Assembly (NCBI GenBank): GCA_009760855.2
Contig: WPIO01000034.1
Coordinates: forward strand, 2,512,001 to 2,576,000
DNA length: 64,000 nt
Direction of reading: 5' to 3'
From: Cristatella mucedo
Taxonomy: Eukaryota > Bryozoa > Phylactolaemata > Cristatellidae
The notes under the pieces are model-generated. The model was not told the DNA's origin. It was given only the letters and a program-made list of their open reading frames with translations, and did not search any database. Every line of letters begins with the position of its first letter. Position 1 is the stretch's first letter. A program made the position numbers and the translations under genes. Below, piece after piece: positions 11,600 to 23,724 of the stretch.

Positions 11600-12240
11600 A
11601 ACTCCGGCATAGTATTTAATGAACAGGCTCATCTACTAACTTGGGTAGAGCACAAGGTGACAGCTTCATTGTATCACACTAAAAAACGACCACATGCTTA
11701 TTTGCTATTACATGCTTTGCCTGATTACGTTGTAAGCAACTTAATGCCGTGCCTAAGCATGCGTGAGAATTGTTCAACTTGTACACTCTGATTTGTGGCA
11801 ATCATGATGCAAACTGCCCGGAGTTGACTTCAAGCAAAAGATTTAGTCTGTCGGCAGGCTGGTCACATAAACTTACAAGGCAAGATTTAGCTGTCAGTAG
11901 TATGTGTACTCAGAGTCTGCTGCTGTATGCTAAACAGAGATAGGCAGCTATAGCCTGCACTAATTTTACTGTCGCCATACCTGTTAACTATAATCTCATT
12001 TGAATAATAAGCAAGGCCATGTTTTGCTACATCTTAGGTTAGCACTTAAACCTGTCATTAAATGGGCAAACAATTTTTGCAAATCGACTCCCGTAAATCC
12101 AAGTTAACAATATCCCTAGAGCAAACGGTAGCTGTAGGCAGAAACACCCACTTCATTAGTGCTGCCTATTGTTTCAACCAGTTTAGCATGCTGCTGAATA
12201 GAAGCCATGCTTCACGAGATTTTAATGCTCCTTTAGCTGA
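11600..12240. other. No gene or repeat recognised
   Basis: This is intron of gene A between the exons at 6,510 and 12,400. Nothing in it matches the repeat families seen elsewhere in the window. Confidence 0.4.
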
Positions 12241-12244
12241 AGTT

Positions 12245-12365
12245 TCTGGTTTGACCCAAGGGTAAGATGTTCACCTTTAACGACCAGGGTCGTGGGCTCA
12301 TGCATGTGCAAAGTGCCTGGATAGAGATTTCAAGCTCTCTAATGGTGCTACCCGAATGAAGTATT
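12245..12365 (+). mobile_element. SINE-1 copy beside gene A exon
   Basis: 'ggtttgacccaagggtaaga' heads it, 'gaccagggtcgtgggctca' carries the B-box region, and the tail 'aaagtgcctggatagagatt' is followed by an ATTATT-like end. It lies about 35 bases from the donor of the exon at 12,400-12,513. Confidence 0.6.
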
Positions 12366-12399
12366 TATTAATTCAGTATTATTGCCAGGACGCAAATAC

Positions 12400-12513
12400 C
12401 TTGGGTCGAGCAGCCGATATATTTTCAGTTTCCACAGGTCCGGGCCACAGGCTGACACAGGCCACGTTGCTGTCCTTCAGCTCTACGGCACAGTCTGCAG
12501 CCATGCGGTCGAC
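12400..12513 (-). CDS. DHRS1-like gene A, exon after the catalytic motif
   Basis: This exon of 114 nt (38 codons, phase 0 both sides) has acceptor CATAG and donor GTATTT. It encodes VDRMAADCAVELKDSN, then VACVSLWPGPVETE and NISAARPK. The segment follows the YxxxK active site in SDR proteins, and the conserved WPG precedes the substrate-loop region (human DHRS1: DKLAADCAHEL..VSLWPGIVQTE). Gene B has the same exon, same length, at 48,100-48,213. No stop or frameshift is seen. Confidence 0.9.
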
Positions 12514-12649
12514 CTATGGTCAAAACAACAGCTGGCCGAATGGCAAGGCGAGACATTCCAGATATGCCGCCATGACAGAATGGCATCCAACAACAAACAG
12601 CAGAAACAAAAATAATAATACCAACAGTATTCACAATCAAACGGTAACA

Positions 12650-12945
12650 TCTCTGACTACTAAACATGCATCTATTTATCGCAGCATTTAGTGAGCCCAT
12701 GTGATTCGTCCTTGGTGTGCTTATGAGTGGTGACACTGCATGCTGCCACTAATCATATTTGCATAATGAACCTGTGCATCTCACCTCTAACCATGTTATG
12801 CTTGTTGACATTGATCATGCTACCACTAACCATTCGATCTGGCTTACTTTACAGCATAAGTAAAGTGTCTAGAAAGAGATTAAGTTATCTGAGGGTGCTA
12901 TACAAATGTATTATAATTATAATTGTTATATTATTACAATAAATG
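12650..12945 (+). mobile_element. L2-A LINE 3' end
   Basis: It starts near 'tatcgcagcatttagtgagccc' (end of ORF2) and passes through three imperfect 3'UTR units of the type 'gacactg..catgctgccactaa..cat'. The tail is 'aaagtgtctagaaagagatt' ending in AT-rich repeats. Confidence 0.7.
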
Positions 12946-13469
12946 GTCAAAGAGCCTTTCCAGCAGCTTATTCTCTGAAATCCAAAGAATGAAATAAGCA
13001 CAGAATATAGATGCCAGTAAGGATGCCCATGGGCTCACCATGCCCATGCCTATACAGCCATTTCACATAACTCACCCTCAAGCCTCCTTCCAGAGCTTGC
13101 AATTGCCGGTAATGAACAGTAACAAGCTTAAAACTTTAGCCTTCCTGCAGGAAATGCTAACACCGTATCAATGCATCAATAAACTTGTGCAGTTACATAA
13201 CAGAGTAGTAATATGTCGTCTAATGGCACCCTAAGAGAGCCAGCCAAGTGCAAATGTCGTCGATGCAGGCTGCAGGGGAATCAGGTGAGTCAGAAGCTGA
13301 GGAAGGCTTAGAAAGGGTCACATGATAGGTAGAGCTGAGCGCCATAGGGCTAGAAAGAAAGCAAGATCATGTTTGGTGATGACACCGGTCAGATGGAGTT
13401 TAGATGGTGAAAAGAATGGGGGCCCAAAACCGAACCCTGAGGTACTCCATACCACCAAGGCTCACCGGA

Positions 13470-14200
13470 CAGCCATTTAGATAAACTCAACCAGTCTCAA
13501 TTTCTGCGACTCACTGCTTGCTGATCTACCGGCATGTGCACTTAGGTGCTTACAGTTACTGCGAAACTCTGCAGCTAGGCATGTTTGTCGCAAGCATAGC
13601 AGTTGCCATATCAAACCACTTCTAGCTGACCTGAATTGGTTCCCAATCAAGCAACACATCAATTTCAAGGTTCTGTCACTCATTTTTAGGTCCCTTCATT
13701 CTCTGGCACCAGCCTACCTACCAGAGCTACTCCCCCACCAGGCTAGGCATCGTACTGCCGCTTTTCAGGAATCAAATCGTTTAGCTACACCTCGTATGAA
13801 CTTCAAATAATCTGGAGACCGTGCCTTTAGTTCATATACTCTCAAAGCCTTGAGCTCACTACCGACAGACGTCACGACAATCCCCCCCCCGACTTGACAA
13901 AATTAAAAAAAAAAGCTAAAAGCACACCTATTTGTCACACCATTTAGTGGATGGGTCCTTGTGATTCGTCCTTTATGTGTTTATGCTAGCTGACACTGTG
14001 CATGCTGCCACTAACCATCTTTGCATGATTACCCTGTGCATGTCGCCTCTAACCATGTTATCCTTGTTGACATTGTGCATGCTATTACTAATCATACTAT
14101 CATGCTTCCTTTACAGCATATGTAAAGTGGCTAGAAAGAGATTAAATTCTCTGAAAGTGCTATACAAATGTATTACTATGATTATTATGATAGCTATTAC
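13470..14200 (+). mobile_element. L2-A LINE fragment, RT C terminus to tail
   Basis: Decayed coding text corresponds to LLADL.WFPIKQHINFKVL and SLIFRSLHSLAPAYLPELL, followed by the 3'UTR repeats and the tail 'aaagtggctagaaagagatt' ending in ATTATT. Stops and small deletions are frequent, and a C-run lies at 13,882-13,889. Confidence 0.75.
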
Positions 14201-14204
14201 TTAA

Positions 14205-15075
14205 CTCCAACGTTACTCTCTAAAGTAGGATCCAACCCATTTTAGCACAGTGCCAGTGATGCTTAGGCATGTCTATAAGTTCGCCAGAAGGATCTGGTTG
14301 TCAGTTGTGTCAAATACCACAACGAGATATAGCAGAGCTAGCACAGAAGCCCTATCTTGATAGCAAGAAGTAGCAGCCACACCATCGGTGACCTTGAAAA
14401 CGAAAGCCAACCATTGCTGCATTATTCGACGGCATCATTGCAGCTCTGAGGCAGCTTGCATGAGCTGAGGGGCCAAGGGCTCAACGACAGACTCACAAGC
14501 CCTTTACATAAAACTACAAAAACGTACCGGTCTGTTATCATATTCATCGAAGACTTAGTTGCATTGTGTTCTTTCGACAGGAATGTATTTATAAGGCTTA
14601 AAGCTTACACTGGGATTGCCCTACCGCAATGTAGAGGCCACGGCCACTGTCACTGCAGAGGCCTCGGCCACTGTTTACCGGGCAGAGACCGAGAGAGGGG
14701 GCTCTCGTGCTTCACTGCGTTTATATCTATGCCCTCGCCTGCAGCTCACGATGAAGTAACTTCAGTGCCATGATCCAAAACTGAAGGTACCTCGGCTAAA
14801 TCATAATCATACCAGTAATGTGCGATTTGCACATTTTGTAAGGCTTTTCCAAAACTCGACCAATTTTTCCCGGTGTGGGTGGAGGAGGGCTAAATTTAAT
14901 TCTGTCAGCCCCCCAAATGATTAATTAATTCAGCCAGGAACCCTGGAATGTAGCTGCTAATCATCTTTAGCCTAAGGACAGCCCAGGGTTAATCACAGGC
15001 ATCTACGATGATTCGAGATTGATTAGCCTGCAATGGAATTTTTACCTAAACGGTTCAGTGCGGATGTTCAGTTGC
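14205..15075. other. No gene or repeat recognised
   Basis: Gene A intron. No supported feature. Confidence 0.4.
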
Positions 15076-15077
15076 CG

Positions 15078-15441
<364 letters not shown>

Positions 15442-16084
15442 CTGCTGCCGTGAGCTGACATGAGCTAGGTGCATTCACTCAGATAATGACAGCCGGTGTA
15501 ATCCAACCTGAATCCAACCAAGCGGCAGGACCGTGCAGTTGCCTAGCAAGCTAAGCCACGCTGCTGCTTTAAAGGAGGGGGTAACACAACGACTGCATCG
15601 ACGCTTGGATGAGAGTGGAGTGGTGCATACTATAGTTAGGGTGGCGACCAGCTTGTTCAACACGCTGTAGGATGGCGAGTGCACACGACAGGGTGGCGAG
15701 AGCACCAGCCGTCACCGGCTAACGGCCCAGGATTTGACTTGACGATAAAAAGCCAGGCTCAGCAGCTGTTCACACCCGCCACGCTGCTGCCTGCAGGATG
15801 CTGAACCGTGATCTAGCCTGAGCAACTGGATAGATTTAAGAATTCAGCGCATTAATAAATTGGCTTTGTTCGTTCGCTGAGCATCGGGATGATTCGATCG
15901 ATAGCACATCGCTGCTGCTGTCTGAGCCACACTCGGTTCGGCATAAGAAAGAGAGCCTGTTCGATAACAAATCAATAGGCCAGCTTCATTACGGACTGCT
16001 GCCGAAGACTTTTCAGTCGCCCGTGCTATGCCCTCTAACTCTTTCGGACTGAGGCAGCTGCAGAGGCAGAAGTGGTGAAAACAG

Positions 16085-16220
16085 TTGACAAGTGCACAGC
16101 CAAGCGAATTTGGTGTACACCTATAACGACCAAGGTCGTTCGCTCGAGCCAGGCAGTGCGTGTAAGGGCCAGAAAAGAGATTTAGTTCGCTTAGGGTGAT
16201 ATACAAATGAATTGCACATA
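16085..16220 (+). mobile_element. SINE-1 copy, degenerate
   Basis: 'gtgtacacctataacgacca' and 'aggtcgttcgctcgagcc' give the head and B-box region; 'gccagaaaagagatttagtt' and 'tgatatacaaatgaatt' give the L2-like tail. Confidence 0.55.
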
Positions 16221-16558
16221 GGCTAGTTTTGTAAGCACGACAGCATTCCAATAGCTGCGATCAGTTTGCAAAACATAAACTGTGTATAAACTGTCTGATT
16301 AAAGTGACGACAAGATGGGATACGATGCTCTAAAAGGGAGTGTTTTTGCACAAAAAGGTATCCCAGGTGACAGACGTTTTACAGGCGCAGTGCATCATGC
16401 ACCGGTCTGAGCAGCCACTGCAGAATTGCACAGCTAGGCTCCTAGTCCAAATATATACGCATGCATTGCAGTCGCTCAAGCATGCGAAGAATATTCTGAT
16501 CTTAGGATCCAGCGACAGAAGCAGCTGACCGAACGCGTGCAGAACCAGGCATACGTAC

Positions 16559-16691
16559 GGCAGCTTTGCCGACTCCATACGCAACGTTGAACAAGTAGCG
16601 TAGACCTCCGCCGGATGACACGTTGAGGATGAGGCCCTGCTTTCTTTGGGACATCATGCGAGCAGCATATACCGAGCATATGTAGTGATTC
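16559..16691 (-). CDS. DHRS1-like gene A, catalytic exon
   Basis: This exon of 133 nt starts with the last base of an Arg codon after acceptor GTGCAG and ends in phase 0 before donor GTACGT. It encodes NHYICSVYAARMMSQRKQGL, then ILNVSSGGGLRYLFN and VAYGVGKAA. This is the SDR active-site segment: Ser of VSSGGG and the Tyr-x3-Lys of YGVGK are both present, so catalytic residues are intact. It matches human DHRS1 ..YFCSVYGARLM..NVPYGVGKAACD. Gene B's exon 50,171-50,303 has the same length and phases. Confidence 0.92.
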
Positions 16692-17464
16692 CTGCACAAC
16701 GAACCGAGAGCAGGTGCAAAACTCGGTAGCCAGAATGCACTAGCTAAGGGCCCATTTCAGCAGAAGCCAAAAGCCAGGTAAGCAATCAGTTGAACATTGA
16801 CAGTGACGATTTGCACAGCGACTGGCAAGGCTGGCAAGGCAGTTCGTGATTGTGGCACCACGTTCGTTTACATGTGAGGCCGAGGGCCGACAGGCGCCGC
16901 GACAGGCGTGGGATGCGGTGCACCGGATGTGATACTAATCAGCACAGCTCGCACTAATCAGACCTGTAGCCGTATATAAGTAGAAGGTAAGCAGTTCTAC
17001 TGCAGGGACCTCAGAGCTCGGGTTGCAACTGTGCATGCTGCCAGTCACCACGTCGGTGCAACGAAGCTACTGCAGGCTGCAAGATTTGCCTAGCAGTAGT
17101 GATCAAAAGTACTATCCTAGCAGCAAGTGATGAAAAGGCTAAATCCCAGGAGAGAACGGCCAATTCAGCGGGTTTTCGCGTTTTTACGTAGCTGCAGCGC
17201 GAGAGACCAGCTTTTGCAGCTTTCACCCCTACTTTTACTAGCAAAGGCGGCTAGCAGAACAGAATCGCCCGCAGATGCGGGATTCGAGCCCACATTTTGG
17301 GACATGCAATGCTAAAGTGCAAGCAACTGGCCGCAACTGGTCGACAGCTGACGGCGTCAAGAGAAAAAAATCCGAGCTGTCCATCACACATTCAAAGCTT
17401 TGCGCATAAAATGAACACGTCCAGTCACATAGCCAAGGGGACAATCGATGAGCTGGAGAGACTG

Positions 17465-17665
17465 AAGAGGATAATAATAATAACAGTAATGCATTTGTAT
17501 GGCACCCTTAAAGAACTGAACCTTTTTCTGGGCACCTTACATATGCTGTATGGAAAGCATCGCCAGATTGGTGGTAACATCCGTAAGCAGTAGGCACAGT
17601 GTAAGCATACATATGCACACGAAGGACGAATCACGAAGGCCCACTAAATGGTCACAAAAGACGAT
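17465..17665 (-). mobile_element. L2-A LINE 3' end
   Basis: Minus-strand tail: (ATT)n at the left, then 'ggcacccttaaagaactgaa' and 'tctgggcacctt', and 3'UTR text including 'gacgaatcacgaaggcccac'. Confidence 0.7.
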
Positions 17666-17669
17666 GTCA

Positions 17670-19190
17670 CTTAGGAGCCTCCATGCAGAACCCTTGACCT
17701 GGCCGACCCCGGACAGATCACGAGCTCGGCCCTTTAAAAATGTCTGCCTACGATGCAGTGGACAACTGGTAAAGCTTCAATAAATAGAGTCGCTAGGAAC
17801 TGGAGAGGCCGATATAAATACTTACTCCTCAGACTCGAACTTACCTACCGTGAAATTACTTACAGCATCGGGTACCCTTTTGCCCAACTCTCTCCGGTGC
17901 CGAAGCAAAGAGGAAGTGAATGTTCGGTATAAAAACATTATTACCACCCAGATCTTTTGAAGTGTGTGCAATTCACTTCCTAGCCGAGCTTCAAAGACGG
18001 GCACATACAGCAAGCATAGCTGAGCTCCACTTCAGCAATCAATGGCCTACTACTGAGGTATATGAGGGACATAGGGGGCAAAGGGGGCAAAGGGCATCAG
18101 GGCATCGGGGCATAAGTGCACATTTTCTTTGACGCTAGTGCTTGCACAACGACTTGCAAACGTCCATGGGTAAATTGGGAGTGCAGCTTTTTCAAAAGCT
18201 AGCAGCCTGCCACTGCGACAACAGAACAAGTACGAAACACGGGCACATTCTATAGAATGTGTTCCTTGGGGTGCTTACAAGGGCGTCTTGAAATAGGTCA
18301 CACTCCAAATATGACACGGTTCGATGGATTTAACTCCTAGCAACTAATTTGTAACCTGCTCCATACGGAAATATATATAAATATATATATATATATATTA
18401 TTGTTATGCATACATATGCATATAAATATGCAAGTATATTGTGTACATGTATACTGGCGCTCAAAAGTAATAGTGTATGATTAAGGTGACGATTGCCCTC
18501 AGGTTTTTTGCAACTGAATGTATATCTCTGCTTATGGGCCACTCAAACACTCAAATGGTACGGCAAAACTATTTCCCAAGCTAAAACCAATGTGGACCTA
18601 GAATATAATGACATTGAAGAGAAAAAATCGAGGAAGTGTAATAAGTTTTGCTCTAAAAATGTCCTAAGGCCTGGGTTCAGACGAAGCCGAGGCACAAAAC
18701 GATATTTGTTCTGTACCATGTATTGCCGTGAGTACTGGCAAACGTGTGTGGAAGACTGAAGCAGGCAGGCATGAATGCTGACACGTCTTGAGGCCATTCA
18801 CCAACTTCAGTAAACAGCGCCCCTAGTTTCACTTTTCCAAAATGAACTTGAAAATTGCCACTTTTCAGCAATCGGTAGTAAAAAAGAAATCAAGGAAAAT
18901 TCCCACTGTCTGCTAAGACGCTTTGCCTACTCTGTGCATCCAAGACAAGGTGAAGGCTGAACTTTAGCCGGATGCTGCTCCCTGTTTTTCGACCGCAGCC
19001 ATTTAGCTAAGCATTGGCTCTAAGTCAATCTATCTTTGCTCAGTCAAAGCTATGCAGGCAGACTGCTTACGACTAGGTGTAAGGATTGTTCTTCAGTTTT
19101 TAAAAAAGAAATCATCAAAAATCAGAAATTTCCAAGTCAATACGGAATCCGTGGGTTACTCATGACATCATGTCTCATGTCTTGAACGCA
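17670..19190. other. No gene recognised; AT microsatellite and G-rich patch inside
   Basis: Gene A intron. A TA-rich stretch lies at 18,368-18,430 and a G-quadruplex-like run at 18,074-18,110. No exon or known repeat otherwise. Confidence 0.4.
18074..18110 (+). other. Potential G-quadruplex
   Basis: Five G-runs (GGGGG, GGGGG, GGG, GGG, GGGG) are separated by loops of 4-5 bases (CAAA, CAAA, CATCA, CATC), meeting the usual G3+N1-7 pattern. It lies in a gene A intron on the non-template side. Confidence 0.5.
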
Positions 19191-19198
19191 CATACCGG

Positions 19199-19590
19199 TA
19201 ATGAGCTACTATGCACTGCTTCTAGCTAATGAGCTACTATGCACTGCTTCTAGCTAATGAGCTACTATGCACTGCTTCTAGCTAATGAGCTACTATGCAC
19301 TGCTTCTAGCTAATGAGCTACTATGCACTGCTTCTAGCTAATGAGCTACTATGCACTGCTTCTAGCTAATGAGCTACTATGCACTGCTTCTAGCTAATGA
19401 GCTACTATGCACTGCTTCTAGCTAATGAGCTACTATGCACTGCTTCTAGCTAATGAGCTACTATGCACTGCTTCTAGCTAATGAGCTACTATGCACTGCT
19501 TCTAGCTAATGAGCTACTATGCACTGCTTCTAGCTAATGAGCTACTATGCACTGCTTCTAGCTAATGAGCTACTATGCACTGCTTCTAGC
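19199..19590. repeat. Minisatellite, 14 perfect 28-bp units
   Basis: The unit begins TAATGAGCTACTATGCACTG and ends CTTCTAGC. The array is exactly 392 bp, fourteen units, with no mismatch that I can see. It lies in the gene A intron between the exons at 16,559 and 20,502. It has no spacers, so it is not CRISPR-like. Confidence 0.97.
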
Positions 19591-19763
19591 TAGCTGGTGA
19601 ACGACATCAGACTACATACTACTTGTCTTCTGCATACTTGAGTGCATATATATGGCAATTACTCATTCAAAGCATTACTTTCTTTCTCGATTGCATCTAA
19701 ACCCCAGGCCCTGTGGTATTTTGTTGAGGGCAAATTACACACATTTCCTTGTTTCTTCACTTA

Positions 19764-20275
19764 ACCGAGATCGTAAACTAAAAAAAAAAACTGATCTCAT
19801 TTGGTTTTCCTTACAAGGCCCGCCACGGCTGGGCTCCTTCGTACCTAGCTGAACTGCTGCATCTGTTTCAGCCTGTTCGCACGCTCAGGTCCTGTGTGGA
19901 CAATACATTAGCTGTTTCATTCATCCGCTTAAAGACCGTTGGCAAAAGAAGCTTTAGTTCTGTCATGTTCCTAGACTGTGGAGCTCACTTCTACAATTCT
20001 TACGCAACGACAGCTACTCTCCTGCTGCCGACTATGGCTCATCCTTTTCAGCGGTCCTGAGCTGCTACTTCCATGCTTCTCACTACCTCAACTGCTCTCC
20101 TGACTCTGCTATGCTTCCCACTTTCTTTTTGTTGCATGAGACGAAGTCTGTTGGCTACCGAATGCGTACCGAAAGCCGCTTAGGCTGTGAGTGCGCTATA
20201 CAAAGCTCTCCTGCGTAACACCCACATAGTCTTTATGACTTTGTGGAGTTACAGATGGAGATACATTACATTACC
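19764..20275 (+). mobile_element. L2-B LINE, short 3' copy
   Basis: It starts at 'accgagatcgtaaacta', encodes an L2 C terminus (ISFGFPYKARHGWAPSYLAE, LLHLFQPVRTLRSC..., with a frame break), then the L2-B tail 'gccgcttaggctgtgagtgc' and a short ACATT repeat end. The copy at 21,370 starts at the same base and is nearly identical. Confidence 0.8.
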
Positions 20276-20501
20276 TATATGGAACTCTCCATTGCCATTG
20301 GTACGTTCAAAGAGCTTTCGATCTCCAAAGTGATAATAAGGCAGGTGAATTTTCGGGCTCCTCCTAACTTTGAGAGCTAGTGTATACACTATATTTATAC
20401 ACACATATACTATTCCCACAGAATAAACGTATGTATAGGTAAATATATACGGACTGTAGATGGAACGATACATATGTATACAGGTACGAAGCAGCAGATA
20501 C

Positions 20502-20584
20502 CTCAGCCCCACGTTGTTGACCGTGTCCCACATTTCAGCGCCGTCGGTCTCCCAGAATTTCTTGCCACTCGTCTGTGTAATAAT
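20502..20584 (-). CDS. DHRS1-like gene A, internal exon
   Basis: This exon of 83 nt starts in phase 0 after acceptor TTTTCCAG and ends two bases into an Arg codon before donor GTATCT. It encodes IITQTSGKKFWETDGAEMWD then TVNNVGL(R). Human DHRS1 has NKAFWETPASMWDDINNVGLR in the same place. The split AG|G codon joins the exon at 16,559-16,691. Gene B's 51,989-52,071 has the same length and phase. GT of the donor is intact, though GTATCT is a weak match to consensus. Confidence 0.9.
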
Positions 20585-21369
20585 CTGGAAAACAAGCATT
20601 AACCAAGCGCTAGAATTCGCATCCACATCAAGCCCACACACGCACACATGGGCCAGCTTCAATAAGGCAGCACGAATAGCGAGACTACTGCTGTCAACGC
20701 AGCACGGCTATTGGCCAGCTGCAATTTAGCAGTAGGCAGGGAAAGGCCTGCAAAGCAAGTCGAGGCTACAACGCCTGCATAACCGATGGCATCGATTTGT
20801 CGGCAGGCTAAGCACGCAGGAGCTGATTGCTACAGCTGCTTTCCTGCGGGCATGCCATTCGCCGGGAACTCGTCACATTGACAACACGAGAAAGTTGCTC
20901 CTTACAAGCACAGCAATGGTTCTCAGCTCCGTCTGTCTGCCATTCAGCCACAGCTTTTCAACTATAGTGGCTGTTCCAACTAGTTACTCCAGGACTCTAA
21001 AGCAGCAGCGTTTGATTGTTGAGTTGCCATCACTGCCTCTAAGAACCAGCAGGTGAACATAGGCATCGATTCCCTCCATAGCATGTACTATCTGCAAAAA
21101 ACGCGTTTAGTCGGCAACGAATCTGCACCTGGTGTAACTGCAAAGTCTTGTCTTATGCAGGTCTCACCTGCTGATTGTACAGCAGGAACCTACGCTCAGG
21201 TCTCACTAACGTACACTCATTTACGCTACTCGATTGTAGATAAAGACTTCAATTTAGAAGACAGCAGGGCAACTCGCCACAGATATCGGAGAAAGAAGAA
21301 AGCATTCTATGAGAGGATCACTTCCTATGCAACGACAACTACTCTCCTTGCTGCCGACTATGATATCGT

Positions 21370-21878
21370 ACCGAGATCGTAAACTAAAAAAAAAACTGAT
21401 CTCATTTGGTTTTCCTTACAAGGCCCGCCACGGCTGGGCTCCTTCGTACCTAGCTGAACTGCTGCATCTGTTTCAGCCTGTTCGCACCCTCAGGTCCTGT
21501 GTGGACAATACATTAGCTGTTTCATTCATCCGCTTAAAGACCGTTGGCAAAAGAAGCTTTAGTTCTGTCATGCTCCTAGACTGTGGAGCTCACTTCCACA
21601 ATTCTTACGCAACGACAACTACTCTCCTTGCTGCCGGCTATGGCTCATCCTTTTCAGCGGTCCTGAGCTGCTACTTCCACGCTACTCACTACCTCAACTG
21701 CTCTCCTAACTCTGCTGTGCTTCCCACTTTCTCTTTGTTGCGTGAGACGAAGTCTGTTGGCTACCGAATGCGCACCGAAAGCCGCTTAGGCTGTGAGTGC
21801 GCTATACAAAGCTCTCCTGCATAACACCCACATGGTGTGTATGGCTTTGTTGAGTTACAGACAGAGATACATTACATC
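21370..21878 (+). mobile_element. L2-B LINE, short 3' copy
   Basis: Nearly the same sequence and the same left end as 19,764-20,275. Here the frame stays open from the left end through the tail region (171-codon ORF 21,309-21,824). Just upstream, 21,326-21,362 repeats a piece of L2-B itself ('atgcaacgacaactactctc'), so this copy sits in or next to another L2-B remnant. Confidence 0.8.
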
Positions 21879-21899
21879 ATTTGAGCTTATGGCGATAGC

Positions 21900-22750
21900 T
21901 GAATACCAACACATATACGGTTGTTTCCATTTAAATAAGGATATCTTGATTTAAATATTAAAATTCTCTAACTGAAACCAGGACATTCTAATATAGAGCC
22001 TGTAAAAAGGAATACCATAAAGCAGCAGCCTACGGCAGCCACAAAAATGTGGCTGCCGCTACCAGGCGACGAGGCACAACATGCTACAGCGAGCTTCCGT
22101 CAATCTAGGATCAAATAGCAAAAATGTAATGAGCCCACTAGAATCACGATACAGCCTCCAGCACTGCAGTCAAACAGTAAGACCGAGTAGTCAGTCAGAG
22201 ATTTGAGATGCACGAGTGTTGAAACTGTGGCTGGTTGGACTCGGCACCATGGCAATGTGCCGAAAGTAGGCGACCGGATTGCAGTTGATACCATTTGTGA
22301 GCCCGTTGGACTTTGTTACTGTAGTATATTGAACTTAAAATATTGGACGTGGAAATCACTAGCAGCACTCCACAAGTAACCAAAAACCATGCGGCTGCCA
22401 TGGTAACATTTGAATCTCAATGAAGTGGCTCTCAGAAGTAAAATCTCCGGAGTACAACCGCGACATGCAAAACTCACAGAAAAGCTGCCACGTGAAGAGA
22501 AAGGTCAAAAAAAGTTGTTCAGATACCTGCACACACACACACCGATCTGCACCGGCTCTAAATAAAGAAACGCACTGACGTCAAGGTTCTGCCGCTCGCA
22601 TCTAGGTCTCGCATAATTGGGTTTAGCATATACCAGCGACCACAGTTGCTGCCAGTCGCGAACAGCAAGCTGAGAGGGCTGTCCATCTGTGCTTCATTCC
22701 TAAGGACAGTTAGGAAAGTTCGGCTGGTCCGGCAGCCTCATGTATATAGC
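21900..22750. other. No gene or repeat recognised
   Basis: Gene A intron. A short (CA)n run lies near 22,531-22,542. Confidence 0.4.
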
Positions 22751-22754
22751 CGCA

Positions 22755-23275
22755 TAATGCAATTACCTCCGTCTGTAACTCCACAAAGACTATGCGGGCA
22801 ATACACAGGAGAGTTTTGCATAGCACACTCAAAGCTTAAGCGGCTTTCGATAAGCATTCGGTAGCCAACAGACTTCATCTCACGCAACAAAGAGAAAGTG
22901 ATAAGTGAGTCAGGAGAGAAGTTGAGGTAGTGAGCGGCATGGAAGTGGCAGCTCAGGACCGCTGGAAAGGATGTGCCATAGTCGGCAGCAGGAGCCCACA
23001 GTCTAGGACCTTCAGAGCAAAAGCTTCTGTCACCAGCGGCCTTAAAGCAGAAGAATGGTACAGCTAATTTACTGTTCATGCAGGACCTGCGGGCACTAGG
23101 AAGCTGAAACTGGCAAAGCAGTTCAGCTAGGTATGAAGGAGCCAAGCTGAGTGTCAGAGTAAGAACTTTGCTCTGTATCTGTTGATCAACCAGCAGCCAT
23201 CAATCAGTAAAGGAGACACAAGGTCAAACCTCTGGGATTTGTCAACAAGCCTTTCAAGCACCTTGCCCCTAGGCT
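22755..23275 (-). mobile_element. L2-B LINE fragment
   Basis: The minus strand gives MAPSYLAELLCQFQLPSARR..., RSFCSEGPRLW and the L2-B tail. Its 5' part near 23,210 ('aggtcaaacctctgggattt') recurs at 40,845. Together with 21,370 (plus) it forms a spaced inverted pair. Confidence 0.75.
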
Positions 23276-23724
23276 AAGAAAGCACAACACAGCCTCTAGT
23301 GGTATATTGCCATTATTCAGAAGTGTAGTAGAACCTTATATCCCCCACTGATGAAGGCAGTACATGTGCAAGCACGTGGCCAGCATGCACAAAAGAATTA
23401 GCAAGTCAGTCACATTAATGGCACTCAAGAGTATCAAGGCAGCATGGTTACGTGCACAGTAATGATCAGGTCAGTTACTGAAACGGCCATCCAGTATTTC
23501 ACCATAAAAATCATAAAAACTACTAAACAATTACGGCAAAGATTATTTCATAACATAAACTTCTAATAGACACTGTCTAGAACAACAGAGTTTGTGAAGA
23601 TCTAGTTAATAGGAGGTATTGTGCTAGTCACCAAAGCCACACAAAAATAGGACCAACAAACTAAACCAGCAAACGCTCAGTATACTGTCCCAAACGACTA
23701 AAGCAAACCCTTCAACCAACGTAC

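Noticed and set aside
19199-19590. CRISPR-like regular repeat
   Set aside because: Units are contiguous with no spacers and the genome is eukaryotic.
20249-20662. 137-codon minus frame taken as one gene
   Set aside because: Only the 83-nt part 20,502-20,584 is coding by homology and splice sites; the rest reads through introns and L2-B tail.
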